A stretch of 27,540 bases of DNA. Origin: Candidatus Bipolaricaulota bacterium. GTDB taxonomy: Bacteria; Bipolaricaulota; Bipolaricaulia; Bipolaricaulales; Bipolaricaulaceae. Made by a program: the position numbers and the translations under genes. The stretch spans positions 1-27,540 of the forward strand of contig JAGGRX010000115.1 of assembly GCA_021159405.1 (NCBI GenBank), in the 5' to 3' direction. A model generated the notes under the pieces. It was given only the letters and a program-made list of their open reading frames with translations. It ran no database searches and was not told where the DNA came from. Of this stretch, positions 13,762-22,656 are shown one piece after another; the stretch's first letter is position 1; the number at the start of each line of letters is the position of its first letter.

Positions 13762-14377
13762 CGTGTTTCCTTATCTTCAGGATCCCCTTGCGCGGGCCGG
13801 GAACGGAACCCCGCAACACCAAAAGCCCCCGGGCCTCGTCCACCTTCAGAACCTGCAAGTTCCTTATGGTCACGGTCTCTGCCCCAAAGTGGCCCGGCAT
13901 CTTCTTCCCCTTTATCACCTTCCTGAGCCCCATCGGCCCTGCGGTCCCTGGACGCCGGATGAGCTTGTGCCCATGGGATTTAGGACGATAGCTGAACCCC
14001 CAGCGCTTGATCGTCCCTGCAAAACCCCTCCCTTTGGAGATCCCCGTCACATCTACCAGTTCCCCTTCCGAAAACTGCTCCACCCCAAGCTCCTGGCCGA
14101 CCTGAAAGGCGTCCGGATCGTCCACTCGCGCCTCATACAGCTTTCGACGAGGGGCCACCCCAGCCTTTTGGAAGTGCCCACGCAGGGGCTTGGGAAGCTT
14201 CCCTCCTTTAACCCCTCCCCAACCAAGTTGGATGGCGGTATACCCATCCGATTCCCGCCGCTTCAGCTGAACCACCACAGAAGGCTCCACCTGTACCACG
14301 GTGGCTGGAACTGCCTTGCCCTCTCCGTCAAACCATTGCGTCATACCAACCTTTCTTCCAAGCAATGTGAGCGCCAT
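13754..14377 (-). CDS. rplC: 50S ribosomal protein L3
   Basis: L3 initiates 50S assembly and reaches close to the peptidyl transferase centre. The 207-residue product begins MALTLLGRKVGMTQWFDGEGKAVPATVV and carries GRGFAGTIKRWGF, PGTAGPMGLRKVIKGKKMPGHFG and LLVLRGSVPGPRKGILKIRK, all family signatures. The loop near the catalytic centre (FRPKSHGHKLIRRPG-like, here YRPKSHGHKLIRRPG) keeps the expected His/Gly pattern. ATG 14377 follows the rpsJ stop by 11 nt behind AGGAGGGACC. The end overlaps rplD by 8 nt. Confidence 0.98.
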   Translation of the reverse strand: MALTLLGRKVGMTQWFDGEGKAVPATVVQVEPSVVVQLKRRESDGYTAIQLGWGGVKGGKLPKPLRGHFQKAGVAPRRKLYEARVDDPDAFQVGQELGVEQFSEGELVDVTGISKGRGFAGTIKRWGFSYRPKSHGHKLIRRPGTAGPMGLRKVIKGKKMPGHFGAETVTIRNLQVLKVDEARGLLVLRGSVPGPRKGILKIRKHDA

Positions 14378-14388
14378 CTTGGTCCCTC

Positions 14389-14697
14389 CTAGAGCTTGAT
14401 CTCGATGTCGATCCCGGTGGGGAGCTCCACCTCCATGAGGGCATTGATGGTCTCGGAAGTCGGCTCCCGGATGTCGATCAGCCGCCTGTGGATCTTGCGC
14501 TCAAAATGCTCCATGGAGCGCTTGTCCACGTGCGGCGACCGGAGCACGGTGTACAGACGCCTTTTGGTAGGAAGGGGGATAGGGCCGGCCACCTTGGCAC
14601 GGGTGGCCCTGGCCGTATCCACGATCTTCCTCACGGCCGCGTCCACGAGCTCGTGATCGTAGCTCTGAATCCTGATCCTGATCTTCTCCCTAGCCAT
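14389..14697 (-). CDS. rpsJ: 30S ribosomal protein S10 (NusE)
   Basis: S10 is a 30S head protein that also acts as NusE in antitermination and transcription-translation coupling. The 102-residue product has IRIRIQSYDHELVDAAVRKIV, PIPLPTKRRLYTVLRSPHVDKRSMEHFERKIHRRLIDI in consecutive family blocks and ends in LPTGIDIEIKL. ATG 14697 overlaps the fusA stop by 8 nt, so S10 translation is coupled to EF-G. In most bacteria tuf sits between these genes; here it is missing. Confidence 0.98.
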   Translation of the reverse strand: MAREKIRIRIQSYDHELVDAAVRKIVDTARATRAKVAGPIPLPTKRRLYTVLRSPHVDKRSMEHFERKIHRRLIDIREPTSETINALMEVELPTGIDIEIKL

Positions 14698-16783
14698 ATT
14701 GGTATCCCCTGCTCCTCAACACCTCCCGGGCGATCTGCTCCGGGACCACATCATAATGGGTCACCCGAAGGGTATAAGTAGCCCGCCCTTGGGTGAGCGA
14801 GCGAAGTCGGGTGGCGTACCCGAAAGTTTCGGCCAAGGGGATAGCGACATGAACGATCTCAAAAGTACCCTTGGCCTCGATGGATCGGACCTCGCCCCTT
14901 CGGCGGCCTAGGTCCGAGACGACCTCTCCTAGGTACTCGCTGGGCGTGATTATATCACCCTCGACGATAGGTTCCAACAACCTGACCCCGGCCTCCTCCA
15001 GCGCCCGACGCAAAGCCTGAGTTCCACAAGCTTCGAAGGCGATCTCTGTGGAGTCCACTGGATTTGCGGCCCCGCCCACCACGGTGGCTGCCACGTCCAC
15101 CACCGGGTAGCCGCCCACTGGGCTGGCGGCAAGCGCCCCCTCGATCCCCCGTCGGGCGGCCTCCACGAAGTGGGGGGGCAAGACCTCCGGGGGGACGGTA
15201 CAGGAAAACGAAAAGCCCCCGCCTCTCGGCAGGGGCTCAAAGCGCACCCTGAGCTTGGCGTACTGACCACGTCCCCCGATCGTCCGTACCAGCTCCTCTT
15301 CGAGCTCCACCGGCCGGGCCAGGGTCTCCTTGTAAGCCACCAGGGGCTTGCCCACCCGATGGGGGACCCCGAACTCCTCCCGCACCCTGCGGAGCTGCAC
15401 CTCAAGATGCAGCTCCCCCATCCCCCCCACCAAGAGCTGCCCAGTGGACTCGTCCTCCCTGACGTGAAAAGTGGGATCTTCTTGGGCGATCTTGTCCAGG
15501 GCCGAAAGCAGGGCCTCCTCCTCGGCCTCGGAGCGTGGCTCCACGGCCATGAAAACGACCGGCTCAGGGAAGGCGATGGGCTCAAGGTGCAAGGGATGTT
15601 CGGGATCACAGAGGGTGTCCCCGGTGAGCACCCGGTCGGTGGAGATGAGGCCCACGATGTCGCCTGCGGCGGCACCCTCCAACCGCTCGCGCCGATTGGC
15701 ATGCAACCTAAACAGCTTGGTCACCCTCACCTTGTGCCCCGAGGTGGCATTGAGCACCGTTTCCCCTTCGGACAAGGCCCCAGAGTAAATCCGAGTGTAA
15801 AGGAGCCGGCCGGCATAAGGGTCGGTTGCCACCTTGAACACCAAAGCGGCCAAGGGCTCGCTTGGGTCAGGCTGGCGGGTCTCGGTCCCCTGGCCATCCG
15901 GGGCGAACCCCTCCACCGGGGGGACGTCCAGGGGGGAGGGCAGAAAATCGACCACCGCATCGAGCACCGGCTGCACCCCGATGTTTCCCAAAGCCGACCC
16001 TCCCAATACCGGCACCCAACCTCGTTCTACAGTCGCCTTCCTTATCAGGGGGAGAACCGTTTCTGGGGGCACCTCCTCGCCCGCAAGATACGCCTCTGCC
16101 ACCTCGTCGGACAGCTCAGCCAGGCGCTCAAACAGCTGATCCCTATACCGCTCGTAGTCCGCGCGGGCCTCCGCAGGCAGGGGCAGGCGTTCGAAGGTCT
16201 CGCCACGGCTTGCCTGATCCCAGCGGATGGCCTCGCCTCGCAGGACGTCCACCATCCCCAGAAGGCGCCCGTCGGGATCGCGCCAGGGGAAGAGCAAGGG
16301 GAGCGCCACCGCCCCCAGCCGGGCCTCGATCGCCCGCAAAGCGGCGGAGAAATCCGACTCCACCCGATCAAGCTTGTTGATGAAGGCGATGCGGGGAACG
16401 CGATAGCGGTCCGCCTGCCTCCAGACGGTCTCGGACTGGGACTCCACCCCCTCCACCCCGGAGAACACCACTACAGCACCGTCGAGCACGCGCAATGAGC
16501 GCTCCACCTCAGCGGTGAAGTCCACATGCCCTGGAGTGTCGATGATGTTGATCTGACAACCCCGCCAACGCACGGTAGTGGCAGCCGCGGTGATGGTGAT
16601 GCCCCGCTCCCGCTCCTGGTCCATCCAATCCATCTCCGCGGTGCCCTCATGGACCTCCCCCATCTTGTGGATCTTGCCGGTGTAATAGAGGATGCGTTCC
16701 GTGAGGGTGGTCTTGCCCGCATCGATGTGGGCTACGATGCCGATGTTGCGAACCCTGCGGATATCATATTCAGGTCCGTCCAT
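14690..16783 (-). CDS. fusA: Translation elongation factor G
   Basis: EF-G is the GTPase that drives ribosomal translocation and, with RRF, ribosome recycling. From the ATG at 16783 the product has 697 residues, the normal length. The GTPase motifs are AHIDAGKT (18-25), DTPGH (82-86) and NKLD (136-139), followed by the beta-barrel domain II, domain III with LLVGGMGELHLEV, domain IV with GGRGQYAKLRVRF, and domain V with FGYATRLRSLTQGRATY. Domain IV departs from the common GGRGQYGHV pattern and domain V has EGDIITPSEYLGEV rather than the usual VTPEENMGDV. It may be a divergent lineage or an EF-G subfamily member, but the str position argues for the main fusA. The open frame before 16783 overlaps rpsG and is a shadow. 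The end overlaps rpsJ by 8 nt. Confidence 0.96.
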   Translation of the reverse strand: MDGPEYDIRRVRNIGIVAHIDAGKTTLTERILYYTGKIHKMGEVHEGTAEMDWMDQERERGITITAAATTVRWRGCQINIIDTPGHVDFTAEVERSLRVLDGAVVVFSGVEGVESQSETVWRQADRYRVPRIAFINKLDRVESDFSAALRAIEARLGAVALPLLFPWRDPDGRLLGMVDVLRGEAIRWDQASRGETFERLPLPAEARADYERYRDQLFERLAELSDEVAEAYLAGEEVPPETVLPLIRKATVERGWVPVLGGSALGNIGVQPVLDAVVDFLPSPLDVPPVEGFAPDGQGTETRQPDPSEPLAALVFKVATDPYAGRLLYTRIYSGALSEGETVLNATSGHKVRVTKLFRLHANRRERLEGAAAGDIVGLISTDRVLTGDTLCDPEHPLHLEPIAFPEPVVFMAVEPRSEAEEEALLSALDKIAQEDPTFHVREDESTGQLLVGGMGELHLEVQLRRVREEFGVPHRVGKPLVAYKETLARPVELEEELVRTIGGRGQYAKLRVRFEPLPRGGGFSFSCTVPPEVLPPHFVEAARRGIEGALAASPVGGYPVVDVAATVVGGAANPVDSTEIAFEACGTQALRRALEEAGVRLLEPIVEGDIITPSEYLGEVVSDLGRRRGEVRSIEAKGTFEIVHVAIPLAETFGYATRLRSLTQGRATYTLRVTHYDVVPEQIAREVLRSRGYQYG

Positions 16784-16799
16784 CGGCCTTTCCGCCCCT

Positions 16800-17273
16800 C
16801 TACCAGCGGTAGTGCGCGAAAGCCCGGTTCGCCTCTGCCATGCGGTGGGATTCGAGCTTCTTCTGGACGGCGGCTCCCTCACCCCGGGCGGCATCCGCGA
16901 TCTCAGCGGCCAGGCGCTCGGGCATGGTGCGCTCAGAGCGGTCCCGGGCGGCCTGTACGATCCAGCGCAGGGCGAGCATGGTCTGGCGATGGGCCGGCAC
17001 TTCAAACGGCACCTGGTAGGTAGCACCCCCCACCCGCCGGGAGCGGACCTCAAGCTTGGGCATGCAGTTCTGCACGGCCTTGATGAACGTCTCCAGGGCC
17101 GGGCCCTCCCCCCGCCGCTCCAGGAGGTCGAACGCCTGATACACGATGCGGCGGGCCAGGGACTTCTTGCCGTTCCACATCACGTAGTTGATAAATTTTT
17201 CGACGAGCTTGGAGCCATAGCGGATGTCCGGGGGCACGTCCCTTCCCGGGATGACGATGTCGAACGTGGCCAT
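16800..17273 (-). CDS. rpsG: 30S ribosomal protein S7
   Basis: S7 initiates assembly of the 30S head and contacts E- and P-site tRNA. The 157-residue product shows GSKLVEKFINYVMWNGKKSLARRIVYQAFDLL, the VEVRSRRVGGATYQVPFEV-like block (here LEVRSRRVGGATYQVPFEV), and the C-terminal HRMAEANRAFAHYRW. The ATG at 17273 comes 1 nt after the rpsL stop, with AAGGAGGG inside the end of rpsL as ribosome site; a longer frame to 17357 lies in rpsL. Length is typical. The fusA start follows after 16 nt. Confidence 0.98.
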   Translation of the reverse strand: MATFDIVIPGRDVPPDIRYGSKLVEKFINYVMWNGKKSLARRIVYQAFDLLERRGEGPALETFIKAVQNCMPKLEVRSRRVGGATYQVPFEVPAHRQTMLALRWIVQAARDRSERTMPERLAAEIADAARGEGAAVQKKLESHRMAEANRAFAHYRW

Positions 17274-17274
17274 C

Positions 17275-17652
17275 TTATCCCTCCTTGGGGCGGCGCACGC
17301 CGTACCGGGAGCGGGCCTGCCGCCGCCCCTCCACCCCGGCTGCGTCCAGGGCCCCACGGATGATGTGGTACTTCACCCCCGGCAGGTCCTTCACACGCCC
17401 ACCCCTGACGAGCACGATGGAGTGCTCCTGGAGGTTGTGCCCCTCGCCCGGGATGTAGGCCGTCACCTCACGCCCATTGGAAAGCCTCACCCTGGCCACC
17501 TTCCGCAGGGCGGAGTTCGGCTTTTTGGGGGTGCGGGTGAACACGCGCACACATACGCCCCGCCGCTGCGGGCACTGTTCGAGCGCCACCGACTTGCTCT
17601 TTTCAAGCTTCGGCTTCCGTCCATGACGAACCAGTTGGTTGAACGTCGGCAT
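17275..17652 (-). CDS. rpsL: 30S ribosomal protein S12
   Basis: S12 sits at the decoding centre. The 125-residue product shows the family blocks QRRGVCVRVFTRTPKKPNSALRKVARVRL, EVTAYIPGEGHNLQEHS and RGGRVKDLPGVKYHIIRG. The lysines of PKKPNSA and GRVKDLPG, whose replacement gives streptomycin resistance or dependence, are both the wild-type residues. ATG 17652 lies 11 nt after the rpoC stop behind a strong AGGAGGAGA site. The C-terminal tail (RRPKEG) is ordinary. Confidence 0.98.
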   Translation of the reverse strand: MPTFNQLVRHGRKPKLEKSKSVALEQCPQRRGVCVRVFTRTPKKPNSALRKVARVRLSNGREVTAYIPGEGHNLQEHSIVLVRGGRVKDLPGVKYHIIRGALDAAGVEGRRQARSRYGVRRPKEG

Positions 17653-17663
17653 ACCTTCTCCTC

Positions 17664-20600
17664 CTAAGTGGTCCGTATTTTAGGGGCAGGGGATTCGGGC
17701 TGCAACGGCTCGCCCGCCTTCTCCTCTTGGTCGGGGCGGGGGAATGCGGTTCCAACCGGGACCTTCTTTCCCACCATCAGGCAGGGCTTTAAGCCCTGGA
17801 GGGTGTCTTCCTCCCCCCTGAGGGCGGCATCCGCGAGCACCTTGGTGGTGCGCTCGAAGGAGGCGGCGGCAAGCCAGGATTTCTTGAGCAAGGCAGCCCG
17901 AGAGATGCGGAGGAGCTCCCGCTCCCCCTGGGGCAAGCGGTACTCGGTGATCCGCACCGTGCGGGGCTCCCCGTGGAGTTCCACCCGTACCTGTCTCACC
18001 CCGTGCGCCACCATCCGCTCCAGGAGCCGCTCGCTGATCTCCTCCCCGGCCTCGGCGATGGTCATCCCTCCTCGCCTCACCGGCGCAAGGAGCTTCGCCC
18101 CCACGATCTCCTCGCGCATCCTGCGGATACGTTCGTTCTCCTCGGAAAGACGCTTAACCTCCCTTTGGAACACCTCCAAGGGGACGATGTCGTTGAGCAT
18201 GAAGCTCGACTCCCCCGGGTCCTCGATGCGCACGTTGTTCAAGATCTGGCGGATCACGACTTCAAAGTGCTTATCATTTATGTCAACCCCCTGGGACTTG
18301 TAGACGCGCTGGAGCTCGGTGAGAAGATACTCCCTGGTCTTGAGGACCCCGGCCACCTCCATGAGGTAGTGAGGGGGGATAACCCCTTTGGAGACGGCCT
18401 CCCCCCGTTCCACCTTGTCCCCTTCCCGGACGATGGCTGCCTCTGAGCACTCCACCCGGGCCCGGTACCGAAGCCGTACGGTGGCGATCTCACCGCTTCT
18501 CTCAACGTGTTCGATCAGCACGCTCTCCCCCTGGGGGAGGTTGAGGCGCAGGATCTCCTGACGCTCGCGCACCGGGGCCCCATGCTCCACCATGGGGATG
18601 AGGTCCGGGGTCAAGGGGAAGATCACACCACGACCGGAGGAGGAAAGCACGGCCACGCTCCGCCCGGAAAGGAGCACCGTCCCCTCCGTCAGGGACTTGA
18701 CCTGAAGGGGCCGGGAACGGGTGGTGAGCTTGCGGTGTGCCTCAACCTTCTCCCCTTCTTGCACCAAGATCTGTGCTCCGTAGGGGACTTCGTACTCGTG
18801 GGGCGTGCCTTTGTCGTCCCGGACCACCACATACCGCTTGTCGCCCTCTTGCCGCAGCTCCACCGTGCCTGGGACCTCGGCCAGGGGGGCCTCCACGTGG
18901 TACTCCTCGCTCAGGGGATCCCCTTCCTTTACCTTTGCCCGATGGGGGACGCAAGGGGCCACCCCCTCGGGTAGGGTGTAAACCCGATCCAACCCGGTGG
19001 TATCGAGGATGGCCAGGTATTTCTTCCCGTCCTCTACGAAATAGAAAGCTGTGCCATCGATGGGGGAGCGCAGGGAGAGGAAGGACTGGGCGTCCACCTC
19101 CTCCCCCTCGCCGACCCGGAGGAGGGCGGCGGGAAGCCGTACCGTGCGGGGGGAGGAGGTTATCTCCACCAGCTCCTTCCCGGTCCGGGTGGTCTCCACC
19201 TTGGTGACATGTCCGGCCAGGGGCGCCACCGTGGCATGGGCGGCCCGGGTGGTCTTCCTGGCCTCGAACAGCTCCTCCGCCCGGGGAAGGCCTTGGGTGA
19301 TGTCCACCCCCACCACGCCCCCCGTGTGGAAGGTGCGCATGGTGAGCTGGGTCCCTGGCTCGCCGATGGACTGGGCCGCGATCACCCCCACGGCGGTGCC
19401 CAAATCCACCAATCGGTGGAAGGCAAGATCCATACCGTAACAGAGCTGACACACACCCTCTGGGGTCTGGCAGGTGGTAGGGGAACGGATCACGATCCGG
19501 GGCCGCACCCGCACCTTCTCCACCCCCGCGGAAAGGAGCTCATCCACAAGCTCCGGGGTGAGGGCCTCGTCCCGACGCACCAGCACCACCCTGGTCTGGG
19601 GGTGCCGCACATCCTCCACAGCCTTCGTGTGCACGGCCCGTTCCCGCGCTCCCTCCTCCCGGAGGTCAAGCTCCACCTCCAGGTTCCCCACCCGCTCGGC
19701 AGTCTCCCGGTCGATCAGGACATTGCGGTCTACCAGTACCTCACCGGTGCGGGGATCGAAGATGGGCTCCGCCGTCACCCGGCCGTAAATGCGCTCGGGG
19801 ATCGACTCCATGACGCCCCCACCAGCGAAGTACAAGGGGTCGATCTCCACCCCTTGACGGGTCCCGCAGTCGTATTCCCTGACCACCACATCCACGCAGG
19901 CGTCCACCAGCCTGCGGGTGAGATAGCCAGCATCGGCGGTCCTGAGGGCGGTGTCGGCCGTGCCCTTACGCCCACCATGGGTGGAGATGAAGTACTCGAT
20001 GATGGAAAGGCCCTCACGGAAGTTGGAGATCACCGGCCACTCGATAACCCGCCCCCGCGGGTCGGCCATGGGGCCGCGCATCCCGGAAAGCTGCTTCACC
20101 TGGCTGGAGGAGCCACGCGCGCCGGAAGCCACGATCCCCCACACCGGGTTAAACGGGTTCTTGGACAAGTTCCGCATCGTGGCCTGCTCCACCTTGTCCA
20201 CCGTCTCCCGCCACACCTGGACTACCGCCTGGAACCTCTGGGCCTCGGTGGCCAGCCCCCGCTCGTACATCCGGTTGATCCGCTCCACCTTGGCTTGGGC
20301 CTCCCGGATGAGCTCCTCCTTCTCCGGCGGGATCTCACAGTCGGGGATGGAGATGGTGAGCCCCGACAAGGTGGCATACTTGAACCCAAGTTCCTTGACC
20401 CGATCCAAAAGCTCGCTGGTACGCTGCCAGCCGTAACGCAGGAAACACTCGAGCACCTTGCGTCGGGTGAGCTTGGAGTCAAAGGTGGCCCCGTAATCCC
20501 TGAGGTCCGGGGGGAAGGCGAGGTTTAGGAGGGCGCGTCCCAGGGTGGTATCTATGAGCTCCCCATCGATACGGATCTTGATCGGCGCATGGAGGTCGAT

Positions 20601-22625
20601 CACGCCCTGCTCATAGGCCTTCTCCGCCTCCTCCACCGACCGGAAGGCCTTCCCTTTGCCCTTCCCCTCTGGATCGACCAGGGTGAGGTAGAAGAACCCG
20701 TACACCTGATCTTGAGTAGGCACAGCGAGTGGCCCCCCGTGGGCGGGGGACAGGATGTTCTTGGCCGAGAGCATCAGTTCCCTTGCCTCCCTGACCGCCT
20801 CCTTGGAAAGCGGCAGGTGCACCGCCATCTGGTCTCCGTCGAAGTCTGCGTTGTAGGGGGGGCAAACGTGGGGATGGATTTGGATGGCGTCCCCGTCCAC
20901 CAGGACCGGCTCGAAGGCCTGGATCGACAGGCGGTGCAGGGTGGGGGCGCGGTTGAGGAGCACCGGATACTCCTTGATGAGCTCGTCCAGGATATCCCAT
21001 ACCTCCGGGAGCTCCCCGGCCAGGGCGCGGTTTTTCACCTCGTCGTAATCGGAGAAAGGCACGTTCTCAAGGCGCGCCAAAACGAACGGCTTGAACAGCT
21101 CCAGGGCCATCTTCTTGGGGATGCCGCATTGGTGTAGCTTGAGCTTGGGGTTGACCACGATGACCGCCCGGCCGGAGTAGTCCACCCGGCGGCCCAAAAG
21201 GTGCCGCCTGAGGCGCCCCTGTTTTCCCTGAATCCTCTCTGAGAGCGACTTCAAAGGTCTGCCGTCCCGACCTCGGATGGGGTTGTCCTTCTTCTCGTTG
21301 TGTATCAGGGCGTCCACCGCCTCCTGCAACATCCTGCGCTCGTTGCGCAGGATGATCTCCGGGGCCCCCATCTCCATGAGCTTCTTGAGGCGGTTGTTGC
21401 GGTTGATGATCCGGCGATAAAGGTCGTTGAGATCGGTGGTGGCGAATTTCCCCCCCTCAAGCTGGATCATCGGACGCAGGGCCGGTGGGAGCACCGGCAC
21501 CACCTCCAGGACCATGTCCTGAGGACGGTTGTTGGAGCGCTTGAGCTGCTCCACCACCTCCAGGCGGTGGAGCAAGCGCCGCCGCTCCCCTTGATTGGCG
21601 GTGCGGTCAAGCTGCTCCCAGAGCTCCTCGGAGAGCGCATCTAGATCAAGACTGGCAAGAAGCTCCTTGATGCCCTCCGCTCCGGTGGCCGCCTTGAACG
21701 TCCCAGGAAAGGCCCGCTCGTAGGCACGCTTCTCCAAAGTGGTGATCTGCTGGCCTGGGCGCAGGGGCACATCCCCTGTCACCCGGGTAACGAGGAACGT
21801 GAGGTTATCCACGGTCTCCTGAATCGGTTGCCCTTCGATGCCCTCGTAGCGGGCGGAGAGCATCTCGAACATCGTTTGGGAGCAGACTTCCGCTGCCGGA
21901 CGCTCGCAGATGAGCTCCCCTTTCTCCACCTTATCCCCGTCCTCGACGTAAACCTCGGCGTCCATGGTCAGGGGGTACTCGTGCTTCCCCACAATGACAG
22001 CGCGGAAGGGCTCCCCATTTTGGAGCTTGCGCTCCTCGACTTGCACTTGACCGGCTTCCTCGGCCACAACCCTGGGGGCCGAGGTCACCAAAAAGGCTCG
22101 CTCCACCTGGAAGGTGAACGCCCCGGACAGAATCCTGACCTCGGTGCCGTAAAGGGTCTCGCCCACCTTGATCTTGGGAGACGCGGATTGGGTGACGATA
22201 TACAGGTCCTCACGGGAAGTCTCGGTCTCATAGTAGGCGATCCGCCTGAGGTCCCGCCGCTTTATGCCAAGAAGGCGCGAAAGGGGGCTTGCCACCCCCT
22301 TCAGATACCAGAAATGCACCACCGGGCTGGCAAGGCGGATATGCCCCATGTTCACCCGACGAACCGAGGAATCGGTTACAAGCACCCCGCACTTCTCGCA
22401 GGTGATGCCCTCATATTTTTTCCCCTTGTACTTGCCACAGGCACATTCATAGTCGTTCTCCGGGCCAAAGATCTCCTCGGCATAAAGCCCCCCTCGCTCC
22501 GGCTTGTGCGTCCGGTAGTTGATGGTCTCGGAGTTGGTCACCTCCCCCCGGGACCAAGACAGCATCTCCTCAGGGGACGCAAGCCCCAACTTGATCTTCT
22601 TTATGTCATCTCCCGAAATCGCCAC
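17664..22625 (-). CDS. rpoC: DNA-directed RNA polymerase subunit beta'
   Basis: Beta' forms one jaw of the polymerase clamp and carries the catalytic magnesium site. The 1653-residue product has the N-terminal zinc site C61, C63, C76, C79, the RLRRHLLGRRVDYSGR switch/lid region, the catalytic NADFDGDQM at 592-600 (D594, D596, D598), the bridge-helix and trigger-loop region THGGRKGTADTALRTADAGYLTRRLVD, and the second zinc site (DCG, then TCQTPEGVCQLC). It is longer than the E. coli subunit (1407). One insertion lies at about residues 140-295, in the place of the large beta' insertions of Thermus and Thermotoga. The region before the C-terminal helices also has extra sandwich-barrel-like modules. 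The start is GTG 22625 with a perfect GAGGTGA site. rpoB is not upstream, which is unusual; rpsL follows after 11 nt, as expected. Confidence 0.99.
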   Translation of the reverse strand: MAISGDDIKKIKLGLASPEEMLSWSRGEVTNSETINYRTHKPERGGLYAEEIFGPENDYECACGKYKGKKYEGITCEKCGVLVTDSSVRRVNMGHIRLASPVVHFWYLKGVASPLSRLLGIKRRDLRRIAYYETETSREDLYIVTQSASPKIKVGETLYGTEVRILSGAFTFQVERAFLVTSAPRVVAEEAGQVQVEERKLQNGEPFRAVIVGKHEYPLTMDAEVYVEDGDKVEKGELICERPAAEVCSQTMFEMLSARYEGIEGQPIQETVDNLTFLVTRVTGDVPLRPGQQITTLEKRAYERAFPGTFKAATGAEGIKELLASLDLDALSEELWEQLDRTANQGERRRLLHRLEVVEQLKRSNNRPQDMVLEVVPVLPPALRPMIQLEGGKFATTDLNDLYRRIINRNNRLKKLMEMGAPEIILRNERRMLQEAVDALIHNEKKDNPIRGRDGRPLKSLSERIQGKQGRLRRHLLGRRVDYSGRAVIVVNPKLKLHQCGIPKKMALELFKPFVLARLENVPFSDYDEVKNRALAGELPEVWDILDELIKEYPVLLNRAPTLHRLSIQAFEPVLVDGDAIQIHPHVCPPYNADFDGDQMAVHLPLSKEAVREARELMLSAKNILSPAHGGPLAVPTQDQVYGFFYLTLVDPEGKGKGKAFRSVEEAEKAYEQGVIDLHAPIKIRIDGELIDTTLGRALLNLAFPPDLRDYGATFDSKLTRRKVLECFLRYGWQRTSELLDRVKELGFKYATLSGLTISIPDCEIPPEKEELIREAQAKVERINRMYERGLATEAQRFQAVVQVWRETVDKVEQATMRNLSKNPFNPVWGIVASGARGSSSQVKQLSGMRGPMADPRGRVIEWPVISNFREGLSIIEYFISTHGGRKGTADTALRTADAGYLTRRLVDACVDVVVREYDCGTRQGVEIDPLYFAGGGVMESIPERIYGRVTAEPIFDPRTGEVLVDRNVLIDRETAERVGNLEVELDLREEGARERAVHTKAVEDVRHPQTRVVLVRRDEALTPELVDELLSAGVEKVRVRPRIVIRSPTTCQTPEGVCQLCYGMDLAFHRLVDLGTAVGVIAAQSIGEPGTQLTMRTFHTGGVVGVDITQGLPRAEELFEARKTTRAAHATVAPLAGHVTKVETTRTGKELVEITSSPRTVRLPAALLRVGEGEEVDAQSFLSLRSPIDGTAFYFVEDGKKYLAILDTTGLDRVYTLPEGVAPCVPHRAKVKEGDPLSEEYHVEAPLAEVPGTVELRQEGDKRYVVVRDDKGTPHEYEVPYGAQILVQEGEKVEAHRKLTTRSRPLQVKSLTEGTVLLSGRSVAVLSSSGRGVIFPLTPDLIPMVEHGAPVRERQEILRLNLPQGESVLIEHVERSGEIATVRLRYRARVECSEAAIVREGDKVERGEAVSKGVIPPHYLMEVAGVLKTREYLLTELQRVYKSQGVDINDKHFEVVIRQILNNVRIEDPGESSFMLNDIVPLEVFQREVKRLSEENERIRRMREEIVGAKLLAPVRRGGMTIAEAGEEISERLLERMVAHGVRQVRVELHGEPRTVRITEYRLPQGERELLRISRAALLKKSWLAAASFERTTKVLADAALRGEEDTLQGLKPCLMVGKKVPVGTAFPRPDQEEKAGEPLQPESPAPKIRTT

Positions 22626-22631
22626 GTACCC

Positions 22632-22638
22632 TCACCTC
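22632..22638 (-). promoter_or_regulatory. Strong Shine-Dalgarno site of rpoC
   Basis: The transcript reads GAGGTGA, complementary to seven bases of the usual 16S 3' end, 6 nt before the GTG start at 22625. It fixes the rpoC start despite the non-ATG codon. Confidence 0.85.
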
Positions 22639-22656
22639 GCTGGACAAAACATCTCC

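Noticed and set aside
15170..16498. Plus-strand open frame of more than 400 codons opposite fusA
   Set aside because: Shadow of fusA; composition is low-complexity (His, Gly, Pro, Leu) and no family is recognisable.
16784..17053. N-terminal extension of EF-G into rpsG
   Set aside because: The sequence is another-frame reading of rpsG; EF-G homology begins just after the ATG at 16783 and gives normal length.
19209..20528. Plus-strand open frame of more than 400 codons opposite rpoC
   Set aside because: Antisense shadow of a conserved rpoC region including the trigger-loop segment; no independent coding signal.
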